NCBI GenBank assembly: GCA_028284565.1
Contig: JANQRM010000159.1
Span: forward strand, 1 to 44,706
Length of the DNA: 44,706 nucleotides
DNA from: Anaerolineae bacterium
GTDB lineage: Bacteria; Chloroflexota; Anaerolineae; Aggregatilineales; Phototrophicaceae
Reading direction: 5' to 3'
Shown: positions 17,281 to 26,297 of the stretch, piece after piece
Layout of the letters: every line of letters begins with the position of its first letter
How positions within the stretch are numbered: the stretch's first letter is position 1
The notes under the pieces: model-generated
Databases searched by the model: none
What the model was told of the DNA's origin: nothing
What the model saw: the letters and a program-made list of their open reading frames with translations, nothing else
Position numbers and translations under genes: made by a program

Positions 17281-17490
17281 TTGTTTCACGTTACATCCTT
17301 TATGAAAACTGAGTCTGTTGCTCAAAAAGATGTTGATGAAATGAGTTTGATGGAGGCTGATGATATGGGCGTATTTCTAAATGAAGCGAAAAGCGGCAAC
17401 ACGCTTGACCCCTCACCTTACTTCGGAATGCCACTGAACATTGAGGATAATCCCAGCCGTTCGATTGGGTGCAGATCATTGAGTGAATAA
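17281..17490 (+). pseudogene. remnant of a duplicated M23 peptidase gene
   Basis: The frame encodes 69 residues whose segment GVFLNEAKSGNTLDPSPYFG and the following 16 residues match the C-terminus of the M23 peptidase at 13580-14290 (31 of 36 identical). The zinc-binding domain is absent, and the upstream 29 residues show at most faint similarity (MSLMEADDMGV against LSIILSDNSGV). There is no convincing ribosome-binding site. It is best read as the tail left from a tandem or segmental duplication. Confidence 0.75.
17368..17475 (+). repeat. direct repeat, copy 2 (M23 3' end)
   Basis: Partner of 14180-14287, with 38 bases fully identical at 17404-17441. It closes the bracket around the three-gene cassette. 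Confidence 0.85.
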
Positions 17491-17891
17491 AAAGCAGGAA
17501 TATGTTCGCAACATTAAGATTACTATTTGTAAAACTAAAATATTAATATTGATGAAGGAAAAAATATCCTCTTACATTTGAAAGAGGCGGAAAAAACTCA
17601 GAGCGAGTTGACAATAGCTATTGGGGATAAGCTATTTGTTATTTTTGATTGTGGTTGCTAGTGATAACGGCAAATATTAGCAATGTCGTGTCATGCGCGA
17701 TTGCGAAGAGATGATCAGGACCTAGTTGATAAGCCACTATTAGATTCACCAACATTGCTAGTAGCCACACTATGAAGAGTTTTTGGGTTTTGTTCATAAA
17801 TCCCGTGACTGATGAAGGAAGATAGAGGATTGAGTTTTGATTTGAAGTGAGACGCTACTTGATTTTTACATAATGCACCCTCTGTATAAAC
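17491..17891. other. AT-rich stretch without a recognisable gene
   Basis: No reading frame here has both a credible start site and protein-like composition. The composition is AT-rich compared with the flanking genes. The minus-strand RNA candidate begins immediately to the right. Confidence 0.5.
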
Positions 17892-17919
17892 AAAAAAGCC
17901 CCAATTAGGTGAGGCCTTT
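17892..17919 (-). terminator. rho-independent terminator of the small RNA candidate
   Basis: On the minus strand AAAGGCCTC pairs with GGGGCTTTT (two G-U pairs) around an 8-base loop and runs into a six-T tract. On the plus strand the two wobbles are A-C mismatches and there is no T-run, so the orientation is clear. Confidence 0.65.
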
Positions 17920-17966
17920 AAGTCAAATATGACAAAAGGGTGCCTCAGAAAATGAGTACACCCTAC
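17892..17966 (-). ncRNA. candidate small RNA with three hairpins
   Basis: The minus strand has a promoter with a perfect TATAAT, then about 75 bases that fold into three successive stem-loops. Hairpin 1 is GGGTGT / GCACCC continuing, past one bulged A, into CTCA / TGAG around TTTTC. Hairpin 2 is GTCA-TATT-TGAC. Hairpin 3 is the terminator at 17892-17919. No minus-strand gene lies within range on either side, so the terminator has no protein-coding transcript to end. No open frame or start site is visible inside. Family unknown; an antisense or trans-acting regulator, or the leader of a decayed gene, are all possible. Confidence 0.5.
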
Positions 17967-17972
17967 ATTTTC

Positions 17973-17978
17973 ATTATA
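17973..17978 (-). promoter_or_regulatory. -10 hexamer TATAAT of the small RNA promoter
   Basis: A perfect TATAAT on the minus strand, with GTGACG (four of six bases of TTGACA) 18 bases upstream. Initiation is expected near 17966. Confidence 0.45.
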
Positions 17979-18020
17979 TCATACTAGTCAAATAAACGTC
18001 ACGATTTACTGTGACAGTTT

Positions 18021-18317
18021 ATGGTTATTCAATGTAGAAATTGTGGTAAGTCCTTTAATGCTAAAAGAAGTGATGCCAAGTTTTGCTCAGGACGATGTAG
18101 AACAGGAGCTTATCGAGGGCGAAAACTGGAAAGCCAATATTCAATTCACGGATTATCTCTAATAGATTTCGAACGATATAATGTGGTGTGTCTACTTACT
18201 TCGACAGCTGGCCACTATATTAAAGAATTGATCCGCAATTACGGCGTGGATACAGCTAACTTTGCTTTACTTGCGTGTATTCAAATTGCTTATGACAATG
18301 GGATTGAAGAAGTTTAA
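18021..18317 (+). CDS. small zinc-ribbon protein
   Basis: A 98-residue protein with an N-terminal zinc-binding knuckle pair, C-R-N-C at about 5-8 and C-S-G-R-C at about 22-26 (FCSGRCRTGAYRGRK), with basic residues after it, as in small nucleic-acid-binding ribbon proteins. The C-terminal part is helical (YIKELIRNYGVDTANFALLACIQIAYDNG). No Shine-Dalgarno sequence precedes ATG 18021. The AT-rich setting beside a small RNA candidate hints at a mobile or phage-derived origin, but no integrase or phage gene is near. Confidence 0.65.
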   Translation: MVIQCRNCGKSFNAKRSDAKFCSGRCRTGAYRGRKLESQYSIHGLSLIDFERYNVVCLLTSTAGHYIKELIRNYGVDTANFALLACIQIAYDNGIEEV

Positions 18318-18422
18318 TACTCTTCTTATAGTCTCTCAGATGTAAATCCCATTTTCAGTAAACAAATCAATTTCGCATTACAATAGAAGCATCAAGGATA
18401 GAGGATGTTAGTGGAGACGATA

Positions 18423-19850
18423 ATGCGGACATTGAAGCGAATTGGGATGACACTGTTTGCTGTGCTGGTATTGGCGGTGACAACCTTTGCTCAGGAAGAT
18501 TGCTTGCCCATTATAGAGCAGGCGTTGGATGCGACGAATAATGCTTGCCAGAACACGGGACGCAACGAAATCTGTTATGGTAACAATCTGATTTTCTCAC
18601 AGATGCGACAGGGTGTGACAGAAACCTTCTCGGCACAGGGCGATATTGTACCTGTGGATATTCTGGCTGGTATCACATTAAGTCCGTTGGATGTGGCAAC
18701 GAATCTGTGGGGGGTGAGTTTACTCAATTTGCAAGCGAATCTGCCGGATACGACACCGGGTCAGAATGTCTTAATCATCGTCTTTGGCAATGTGGAAGTG
18801 GGTGAACTTACTGGGAGTGCTTTCCGTTTTCAATCGGGTGTTGGGAATGCTCAATGCTCACAAGCACCGGATAGCGGAATCATGGTACGGACACCAGAAG
18901 GGGTTGCCGAAATTACACTGACTTTGAATCAAGTGAATATCACGCTGGGATCGACAGCATTTTTGGAAGCGGATGAAACTGAGGGCATGAATGTCACATT
19001 GCTGGATGGACGTGCGACTGTTGAAGTAGCAGGTATTGAGCAAGAGGTATCGTTCTCGCAGACAACGAATATTCCGATGACCTTACAAGATGGGGTTCTC
19101 GTGCCATCGGGTCCGCCATCTGTGCCGACGGTATGGGATGCCGAGCAAATTGCACGATTGTTTATCGTCTATAACTCATTGAATCTGTATGAAACAGGTG
19201 GAACAGAGTCAGTGGGAGATGGTGGCATTATCGCGCCACCGGTGAACACCGAACCCTGTATGATATTTGCAGAACAAGCCTTTACTGCTGGATTGCGGGT
19301 GGGTCCGGGGACGAATCGCACTCGTCGGGCATGGCTAGAACCGAATGTGGCTGTCGATGTCACAGGAACGACTACAGCTGAAGGGCGGGTGTGGTGGCAA
19401 TTGGATAAGTTCCAAGCATTTCCACAGGGAGCGAATTCGGTATTAGAGTTGTGGGTTGCGGAAGATCAAGTGACGGAGCAGGGGGGCTGTGACCAAGTGG
19501 TCGATGCGGATGCACCACCGATTATCCAACCACCAACCGGACCACCAGACCCTGTAACAACTGAAGAGCCAATTGACAATGGCAACTATATCCCGCCAAT
19601 AGTGACCTTTATGGCGGAAGATGACATGATTCTTTATGGAACCTGTACGAATTTGCTAGCGACAGTCGAATATATCAGCAGTGCTTTCGTGTCAGGTCCG
19701 GGCATGATTGACGATGTCACTGTGGAAGGTCCGGTGTGGAGTACAGTAGTGTGTCCACCGTTTACGTTTGGGACCTATACTTATGTGATGGATGTCTTCG
19801 ACCTGCGAGGTGAATTGTTCCAATACTTTGTGACGATTGAGGTGCAGTAG
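18423..19850 (+). CDS. secreted protein with SH3-like domain
   Basis: The product starts MRTLKRIGMTLFAVLVLAVTTFAQ, a signal peptide, and is about 475 residues long. The first 230 residues include VTETFSAQGDIVPVDIL and a FecR/filament-like strand region (GSTAFLEADETEGMNVTLLDGRATVEVAG). Residues about 280-350 (FTAGLRVGPGTNRTRRAWLEP, VDVTGTTTAEGRVWWQL) form a bacterial SH3-like domain. A proline-rich linker then leads to a C-terminal beta-sandwich-like part (ILYGTCTNLLATVEY). It is probably a cell-surface protein. GGAG lies six bases before ATG 18423; an in-frame ATG at 18405 is an alternative. Confidence 0.7.
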   Translation: MRTLKRIGMTLFAVLVLAVTTFAQEDCLPIIEQALDATNNACQNTGRNEICYGNNLIFSQMRQGVTETFSAQGDIVPVDILAGITLSPLDVATNLWGVSLLNLQANLPDTTPGQNVLIIVFGNVEVGELTGSAFRFQSGVGNAQCSQAPDSGIMVRTPEGVAEITLTLNQVNITLGSTAFLEADETEGMNVTLLDGRATVEVAGIEQEVSFSQTTNIPMTLQDGVLVPSGPPSVPTVWDAEQIARLFIVYNSLNLYETGGTESVGDGGIIAPPVNTEPCMIFAEQAFTAGLRVGPGTNRTRRAWLEPNVAVDVTGTTTAEGRVWWQLDKFQAFPQGANSVLELWVAEDQVTEQGGCDQVVDADAPPIIQPPTGPPDPVTTEEPIDNGNYIPPIVTFMAEDDMILYGTCTNLLATVEYISSAFVSGPGMIDDVTVEGPVWSTVVCPPFTFGTYTYVMDVFDLRGELFQYFVTIEVQ

Positions 19851-20139
19851 AAAAGTAGTTATCAGCGGTCAATGAGTGCAAGCGACCGTCCTATGTTAAA
19901 GAAGTTTGACTTGCTATTCGTAAGGGATTTCTTGTAGGATGGTGTAGAACATTACAAATTGTGAAGGGGTAGCTGTTAATCTTCTCTAAGATTTGCAAGC
20001 TCTTCGTAAGGGGATTCACGTTAGAGTAGGTCGCGTAGCCGTTGACCTGCATTGACTTAACTTATCGCCCTAGCAAACGTACGATACAGGTCAAGGACTG
20101 AAACAGGAACAGAACACACCGTTCGGAAGGAGTTAGCGA

Positions 20140-22011
20140 ATGTGTGGCATTGCTGGTGGGTGGCATCCGCAAGCGTTACCCGAAAATGTGATAGCGAGTT
20201 GCCTTGCCACCATGGAACATCGCGGACCCGATGATTATGGTTATTATCAACATACACCTATGTTTGTTGGAATGCGTCGCTTGTCGATTATTGACCTTGA
20301 AGGCGGGCATCAACCGATTTTCAATGAAGACCATACGATAGCGGTGGTACAAAATGGGGAAGTCTATAATTATAAAGAACTTATCCCCATGCTGGAGGAT
20401 AAAGGACACGTCTTCCAAACGAAGTCGGATACGGAAGTGCTGGTGCATCTCTATGAAGAGTATGGCACCGAGATGTGTGAACATCTACGCGGAATGTATG
20501 CTTTTGCGATCATTGACATTAACCAAGATCGCATGTTCATGGGGCGTGATCGTTATGGTAAGAAGCCATTTTATTATAAACGCACCCAAGATGGCGGATT
20601 GATTTTTGCATCTGAGTTGAAAGCTCTACAAGCCTTTGCCAAAGCGATTGATGAGCCGATTGAGATTAGTGAGCAAGGGATTTACGATTTCCTCTCGCTT
20701 GGTGTCCCGCCACAACCAAACACAATTTTTAGAGATGTGTATCTGTTACCCTCTGCTTCGTGGATGATTTTCGATGGTAATAACATGCACATCGAACCCT
20801 ATTGGGAACTCGATTACACCGTAGACTCTACGATTACCCGTGACGATGCACTGGTACAGGTCAAAGACGTAATTGCGGAAGCAGTGAAGATTCGCCTGCG
20901 GAGTGATGTGCCGTTGGGCGTATTGTTATCTGGCGGGATGGACTCCTCCATAGTTGCCTATGAAGCCTCTCGTGAACTGGGCAGTGCTTTACAGACGTTT
21001 ACCATCGGTGTGGATGACCCCAATATCAATGAGGCAGATATTGCTCAACGGACGGCGAAAGCCTTTGGTGTGCAAAATACCGTTTTGAAGATGGACATCA
21101 GCCCACTGGATGAGTTGATGTATTTGGTGAAGCAATATGACCAACCTTTTTCTGACCCAAGTGCGATTCCTTCCTTAGCCGTGTCTCGATTGGCACGTCA
21201 GCATGTCAAAGTGGTGCTGAACGGCGATGGTGGGGATGAGTTATTCTTGGGTTACAAGCGGTATGTCGCGGCACAACAAGCGGAGAAGTTTGATTGGGTT
21301 CCGGCAGGCGTAGCGAATGCTGGCGCAAAGATTCTGGGTTCGATGGCGACCAGTCGGCGCTCTGTATTGGGGATGGGTGCGCGCTTTGCTCGGAGTTTAG
21401 GGCATTCGCCTGAAGTGACCTATCTGATTCGGACAGGGGATACGCTTCGTGAGACGGACAAGGAGCTGTACTGGCGTGGGAGCAAAATGCGTCCGACAGA
21501 AGACTTTATCGCGTCGCTTCCGCCATTGGCTCCGGGGGAATTAGGGATGCAACTCAGCCGTGATGTGCGGATTATTTTGCTGAGTGCTTTGCTGGTGAAG
21601 ATGGATATTGCGACGATGGCGGCATCATTAGAAGGACGCTCTCCCTTGATGGATCATCTTGTGGGTGAATATGCGATGAGTTTGCCACTCGATTATCATC
21701 TGGATGGTCAACGGACAAAGACACTTCTGCGGGATGCCTATGCGGATGTAATGCCAGCCGAAGTAACCGGCTTGGGTAAGCGTGGTTTTGAAATTCCACT
21801 AGCAAGTTGGCTCCAAAATGAGATGAATGACTTGCTGATGGATGTGTTGGGTCCGAAGAATGCGTATGTCCGTCAATATCTGGCAGATGCTTATGTGGAT
21901 GGGGTGATTCGGGGCGAGTTGATGCAAGATCGTAACTGGGCATATTGTGCCTATTCCTTGTTGGTACTCGAACTTTGGTTGCGTGATTTCCATGAGGAAG
22001 CTGTGGCATAG
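20140..22011 (+). CDS. asnB: asparagine synthetase (glutamine-hydrolysing)
   Basis: A 623-residue two-domain enzyme. The N-terminal class II glutamine amidotransferase has the catalytic Cys2 (MCGIAGGWH), MEHRGPDDYG and NGEVYNYKEL. The C-terminal synthetase has the ATP pyrophosphatase P-loop LLSGGMDSSIVA (about 265) and GDGGDELFLGYKRY (about 365). It converts aspartate, glutamine and ATP to asparagine, or in exopolysaccharide loci amidates a sugar acid or other acceptor. AAGGAG precedes the start. The two following genes are sugar-handling, so a role in glycan modification is as likely as amino-acid supply. Confidence 0.9.
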   Translation: MCGIAGGWHPQALPENVIASCLATMEHRGPDDYGYYQHTPMFVGMRRLSIIDLEGGHQPIFNEDHTIAVVQNGEVYNYKELIPMLEDKGHVFQTKSDTEVLVHLYEEYGTEMCEHLRGMYAFAIIDINQDRMFMGRDRYGKKPFYYKRTQDGGLIFASELKALQAFAKAIDEPIEISEQGIYDFLSLGVPPQPNTIFRDVYLLPSASWMIFDGNNMHIEPYWELDYTVDSTITRDDALVQVKDVIAEAVKIRLRSDVPLGVLLSGGMDSSIVAYEASRELGSALQTFTIGVDDPNINEADIAQRTAKAFGVQNTVLKMDISPLDELMYLVKQYDQPFSDPSAIPSLAVSRLARQHVKVVLNGDGGDELFLGYKRYVAAQQAEKFDWVPAGVANAGAKILGSMATSRRSVLGMGARFARSLGHSPEVTYLIRTGDTLRETDKELYWRGSKMRPTEDFIASLPPLAPGELGMQLSRDVRIILLSALLVKMDIATMAASLEGRSPLMDHLVGEYAMSLPLDYHLDGQRTKTLLRDAYADVMPAEVTGLGKRGFEIPLASWLQNEMNDLLMDVLGPKNAYVRQYLADAYVDGVIRGELMQDRNWAYCAYSLLVLELWLRDFHEEAVA

Positions 22012-22140
22012 CAAGTGATTTAAGTGTGACTCGATTCAATGCTGAGGGGCAAAGAATCACCTAGAGGCTCGCCTGCGAAGCGAAGACGCAACGTGTGCAT
22101 AGAACGAACAACAAATGACTAACCACTAAAACAGGCAACT

Positions 22141-23301
22141 ATGAAAATCATTGTTATCGCTAGTTTAGCTCAATCACTTATTGGCTTTCGGGAAGAGATG
22201 CTGAAAGCTTTTAAACGTGCAGGACTCGACGTGGTGGGACTTGCGCCGGATGATAATCGAGATGTTGCAGAAAAACTTGAATCGTGGGGGATGAGATTTC
22301 GTACCTATACCATGTCGCGCGCGGGTATGAATCCTATCAATGAAATCCGATCGATTCGAGAGTTGCAGGCGATTATCACAGAAGAACAAGCGGACTGTGT
22401 CATGGCATATACCATGAAGCCGGTGATGTATGGCTCTATCGCGGCGCGGCGGGCAGGAGTCAAGAATATTTATTCCATGATTACGGGCTTGGGCTATGCT
22501 TTTGGTGACGAAGGCGGAGGATTGAAACGCAAGCTAGTGAGTTTTATCGTGAGTAATCTGGCAAAGAGCGCACTTTCTGCCAATCAAGTTGTGTTCTTCC
22601 AAAATCCTGATGATTTGAATTATTTTGTGAACCATAACCTTGTCAAACGGGAACAGACACGCTTGATTAATGGCTCGGGCGTGGATTTGACGATGTTCCC
22701 CACGACTCCAGTGAAGCCAGGCAAGCCACACTTCTTGATGATTGCGCGCTTGATTTTGGAAAAAGGGGTGAGACAGTTTGTCGATGCCGCCCGCATTATC
22801 AAAGGGAAACATCCACAAGCGGAGTTTACACTTGTCGGACCGCTTGACCCCAATCCATTAGCCATCCAAGCCGATGAAGTCGAGCAATGGAAACAAGAAG
22901 GTATTATCAATTATCCGGGTGCGACGAAGGATGTACGCCCCTTTTTGAAGGAAGCGTCGATTTATGTCTTGCCAACGTATTATCGCGAAGGAACACCTCG
23001 CTCTATCTTAGAGGCGATGTCGATGGGTCGTCCGATTATCACGACAGATTCGCCCGGCGCACGCGAGACGGTCGATCATGGCGTGAATGGCTATCTGGTT
23101 CAACCGCGTGATGTCGATACACTGGTGGAGTCGATGGAGTATTTTATCACCCATCCGGAACAAATCGCCGAGATGGGGCAGGCAAGCCGACAAATGGCTG
23201 AAGAGAAGTATGATGTCCATAAAGTGAATCAGACGATTCTAGAACCGATGGGTTTGGTATTTCATCCGCCTGAACACGCAAGTAAAGGAGATCAAGTTTG
23301 A
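22141..23301 (+). CDS. GT4 glycosyltransferase, PglA/capsule type
   Basis: A 386-residue GT-B enzyme. The start MKIIVIASLAQSLIGFREEM and YTMKPVMYGSIAARRAGVKNI with ITGLGYAF is the hallmark of the group that adds a sugar to an undecaprenyl-diphosphate-linked sugar. The donor domain has MIARLILEKGVRQFVDAA (about 200) and ILEAMSMGRPIITTDSPGARETV with the preceding YYREGTPRS (E-x7-E motif). It acts at the cytoplasmic face of the membrane in surface-polysaccharide or glycan assembly. Its stop codon overlaps the start of the epimerase gene. Confidence 0.85.
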   Translation: MKIIVIASLAQSLIGFREEMLKAFKRAGLDVVGLAPDDNRDVAEKLESWGMRFRTYTMSRAGMNPINEIRSIRELQAIITEEQADCVMAYTMKPVMYGSIAARRAGVKNIYSMITGLGYAFGDEGGGLKRKLVSFIVSNLAKSALSANQVVFFQNPDDLNYFVNHNLVKREQTRLINGSGVDLTMFPTTPVKPGKPHFLMIARLILEKGVRQFVDAARIIKGKHPQAEFTLVGPLDPNPLAIQADEVEQWKQEGIINYPGATKDVRPFLKEASIYVLPTYYREGTPRSILEAMSMGRPIITTDSPGARETVDHGVNGYLVQPRDVDTLVESMEYFITHPEQIAEMGQASRQMAEEKYDVHKVNQTILEPMGLVFHPPEHASKGDQV

Positions 23302-24236
23302 AGATTATTGTCACAGGCGCGGCGGGGTTTATTGGCTCGCATCTTGCGGAACAACTGGCGGACGAGGGGCATGCGGTTGTTGGGGTTGATTGCTTCACAG
23401 ATTACTATGCTCTCGACCAGAAAGAACGGAATGCCAGCGAAGTCAAGGAACGTGGCGTTGAGATACAAAACGTCGATTTAGCATCCGATGATTTGACTGA
23501 GATTGTGGCAGATGCGGAGGTGATTTACCATCTGGCGGCTCAACCGGGAATCTCAAATGCGACTCCCTTTGAAGATTATGTCAACAATAATCTAGTTGCA
23601 ACGCAACGGCTTTTGAATAGTGTGTATCAATCACCTACATTAAAAATGTTCATCAATATTGCTACATCGTCAGTATATGGAGCTTATGCCACCTCGCCAG
23701 AGACGGAGATTCCCAAGCCCATTTCGTATTATGGTGTGACCAAATTGGCGGCGGAAAATCTGGTTATGTCGTATCATTTGCAAGAGAAGATGCCGGCTTG
23801 TTCATTACGTTTGTTCTCGGTGTATGGGGAGCGTGAACGCCCAGAGAAATTGTATCCCAAGCTGATTCGTGCCATCCTCGAAGACCGTGATTTTCCGCTG
23901 TATGACGGCAGTGAAGACCACACGCGCAGTTTCACCTATGTGGGCGACATTATTAAAGGCTTTATGGCGACGTTAGCCAATTTAGACAAGTGCAATGGTG
24001 AGGTCATCAACATCGGCTGGGATCAAGAAAACCGAGTGGGGGACTGCATCGAGATTGTCGAAAAGTTGATGGGTAAGAAAGCGAAACTGGTCAGTGCTGG
24101 CAAGCGTAAGGGCGACCAAATTAGCACGAAAGCGAATATCGACAAAGCCCGTGAGCTGTTGGGCTATAACCCGAAAACTCCGGTGGAAGAGGGACTTGCC
24201 GCTGAAGTCGAATGGTTCTCTAAGCAGTATTCCTAA
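23298..24236 (+). CDS. NAD-dependent nucleotide-sugar epimerase/dehydratase
   Basis: A 312-residue extended SDR. The N-terminal GAAGFIGSHLAE (GxxGxxG) binds NAD; VDCFTDYY follows, and the catalytic set is S-S-V-Y-G (about 121-125) and Y-Y-G-V-T-K (about 140-145). RLFSVYGERERPEKL and YDGSEDHTRSFTYVGDI are typical of UDP-glucose or UDP-glucuronate 4-epimerases. The start is a TTG at 23298 with AAAGGAG directly upstream, overlapping the stop of the glycosyltransferase by four bases. It probably supplies a sugar nucleotide to the glycosyltransferase. Confidence 0.85.
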   Translation: MKIIVTGAAGFIGSHLAEQLADEGHAVVGVDCFTDYYALDQKERNASEVKERGVEIQNVDLASDDLTEIVADAEVIYHLAAQPGISNATPFEDYVNNNLVATQRLLNSVYQSPTLKMFINIATSSVYGAYATSPETEIPKPISYYGVTKLAAENLVMSYHLQEKMPACSLRLFSVYGERERPEKLYPKLIRAILEDRDFPLYDGSEDHTRSFTYVGDIIKGFMATLANLDKCNGEVINIGWDQENRVGDCIEIVEKLMGKKAKLVSAGKRKGDQISTKANIDKARELLGYNPKTPVEEGLAAEVEWFSKQYS

Positions 24237-24349
24237 ATAGTAATGAAGGGGTGTTCGCTGGAATACGTCTTTTTGATTCCACTGTTTGACAAAGCTAGTC
24301 AAATATTGATACGATGAATTTCTATGACAAGTGGTCTGGAGTAGTGGAA

Positions 24350-26278
24350 ATGCCTCTTGCAAAGGCACATGCCCAAAAAGATAAATCTCAACTGTCACAA
24401 TCCAAAACTCAGGGAGCAAAAACCGAATCACATCAATCGCTAACTCCCGATTCCCTGCGGTTCGACCCCCAAACGATTATGTATTTGCAACATATGGTGG
24501 GTAATCAAGCGGTCCAACGCTTAATTGCAGATGAACAACATTATGGCGAGGCGACAGAAGCGCATCCCAACATCTCTCAAGTTGAATCACTTTCACCCTC
24601 AGTCATGTTGTCTTCACCGTCACAAACTGTTCAACGATTTAATTCGAATGAACATAAACGCATAGGTGATGGGGATACATCCACGGGGGCAGAAGTGCAA
24701 AAGATTGAACTGGCTCCCGGACTTGAGCTAACTTACGGCGATATGGTGGCGATGGCAGGTGATTTTTTCGTCAGTATTGAACAAATTCGTGAGTTTGCAA
24801 AACGTCCCGGACCTGGACCTGAAACACAAGAAGAAATTCGCTATGTCCGTGATGTGAAAATCTACGAAGATTCCCTGCCCAAAGAGGAAATCGAAAGGCG
24901 AGCCAAACCATTTTCTAAAGGAGCTAAAGACAATGCAGATCGTCGCTACTATACCTTAGCTGGCAATAATGCCTCGCACTTTGTCAATCCTGAGAAGGGG
25001 GACGCTGACCGTTCAATTGGTGAAAAAGCAGGCGGACTCGATTGGGAAAGCCCAGATGTTTGGCGTGAGATTAGCAATACTGAAATAAAGTCAACGGACA
25101 TGCCAAGCGGTGTTGCCGCCTATCGACAGTATCATATCAAGGCACTTGTTGAAGCCTACAATGCGGGCAAAGGTGGTGCGGATATGAACTCGGCATTGGC
25201 AACAGAAGCCTTTGGCGCACATTTCTTAACCGATGCTTTCTCGTCAGGACACATACGTACAGAACGTACCGAAATTAACACGTATTGGAATGCACGAGTT
25301 CCGATGTTCAATGAGAATCTCAAAGGTTATCTTAGAGAAAAATTGGCAGAACGGCTGGGGGATAAATGGTATATCGCCTTGTTCACCTCTGAAGATACTC
25401 GCTATCATTTGCTTGAATCAAAGGTGAACAACACGATTGATTCCAAAGGGAATTTGAAGTTTGGTGATGTGGTAGCTGGTGCATTGCATGATTGGGATAA
25501 TCATGAAGGGGTTGATTCGACGATTGATGGTGAGTCTGCTCGCTTATATGGCGATGGCAAAATGGATGACACCACCCTTAAATTCGCTAGTGAAGCGGTC
25601 AATCTCAGCCACAATGAAGTGACCAAAGCCTTCCTTGGAGGACAGAAAGGACAAGAACCCAAAGAGGTTATTAAATCTCTACTCAAAGATGGTTTGTTTG
25701 GTGCTGAAAGGATGATTCCCAAAGCCAAGCCCGATGCCAAATTAGGTGGTGACTGGTGGAAGAAGAAAGATGTCGGTGACCTTTTGAAGGATGGTCGTTT
25801 CAGGCGCGCTTTCACCCTATTTGCAAATGAGAAAGCTGGAGAGTTCGAAGGGGTAAAGGGCGACTTGCCGGGCTTCACGCATGATGCGCTTGAGAAAGCG
25901 GTCATTCAACCGCTACAAAAGAGGGGCATTCAAGTCATCCGCGAAGTCATTAATTGGACTCCAAATACTGGCGGGACAACATGGGGCATCGACCACAATT
26001 CAGATGATAATGCCCTTGATTACTACAATAAGGTCAAAGCGGCAGGTGCAGTCGATAAGCTCTCCTATAAACAAAAAGTCTCCATTATTGGCGAACTCCT
26101 TGATGGGGCAACGATTGGCGATGAAGAAGATGCCATCATGGATATTCTCAAGCAAGATCGCTCGGATGCTCGGAAACTCATCAAGAAGTTTGGGTGGAGT
26201 CGCTTAGAGGGTGATATTGATGACTGGTTTGGCAGTGACTTTGCCGATGCCTTCCCGAAAAAAGAATATGGGAAATGA
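24350..26278 (+). CDS. large protein with injection-system-cargo-type N-terminus and phospholipase C-like helical core
   Basis: About 642 residues, no signal peptide. The N-terminal 60 residues are polar (AHAQKDKSQLSQSK) and lead into RFDPQTIMYLQHMVGNQAVQRL, a motif found at the front of proteins associated with extracellular contractile injection systems. The core has GNNASHFVNPEKGD (about 206-219) and AFGAHFLTDAFSSGHIRT (about 287-304), with histidines spaced like those in zinc-dependent phospholipase C and P1-nuclease-type helical folds. The rest is helical and charged. GGAG lies eight bases before ATG 24350. No sheath, tube or baseplate gene lies in the window, so it is an orphan here. 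The toxin or effector role is inference. Confidence 0.65.
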   Translation: MPLAKAHAQKDKSQLSQSKTQGAKTESHQSLTPDSLRFDPQTIMYLQHMVGNQAVQRLIADEQHYGEATEAHPNISQVESLSPSVMLSSPSQTVQRFNSNEHKRIGDGDTSTGAEVQKIELAPGLELTYGDMVAMAGDFFVSIEQIREFAKRPGPGPETQEEIRYVRDVKIYEDSLPKEEIERRAKPFSKGAKDNADRRYYTLAGNNASHFVNPEKGDADRSIGEKAGGLDWESPDVWREISNTEIKSTDMPSGVAAYRQYHIKALVEAYNAGKGGADMNSALATEAFGAHFLTDAFSSGHIRTERTEINTYWNARVPMFNENLKGYLREKLAERLGDKWYIALFTSEDTRYHLLESKVNNTIDSKGNLKFGDVVAGALHDWDNHEGVDSTIDGESARLYGDGKMDDTTLKFASEAVNLSHNEVTKAFLGGQKGQEPKEVIKSLLKDGLFGAERMIPKAKPDAKLGGDWWKKKDVGDLLKDGRFRRAFTLFANEKAGEFEGVKGDLPGFTHDALEKAVIQPLQKRGIQVIREVINWTPNTGGTTWGIDHNSDDNALDYYNKVKAAGAVDKLSYKQKVSIIGELLDGATIGDEEDAIMDILKQDRSDARKLIKKFGWSRLEGDIDDWFGSDFADAFPKKEYGK

Positions 26279-26297
26279 ACATTCTAAAAGCTATCGT

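Noticed and set aside
24350..26278. Complete contractile injection system locus
   Set aside because: No sheath, tube, spike, baseplate or AAA+ ATPase gene lies within the window.
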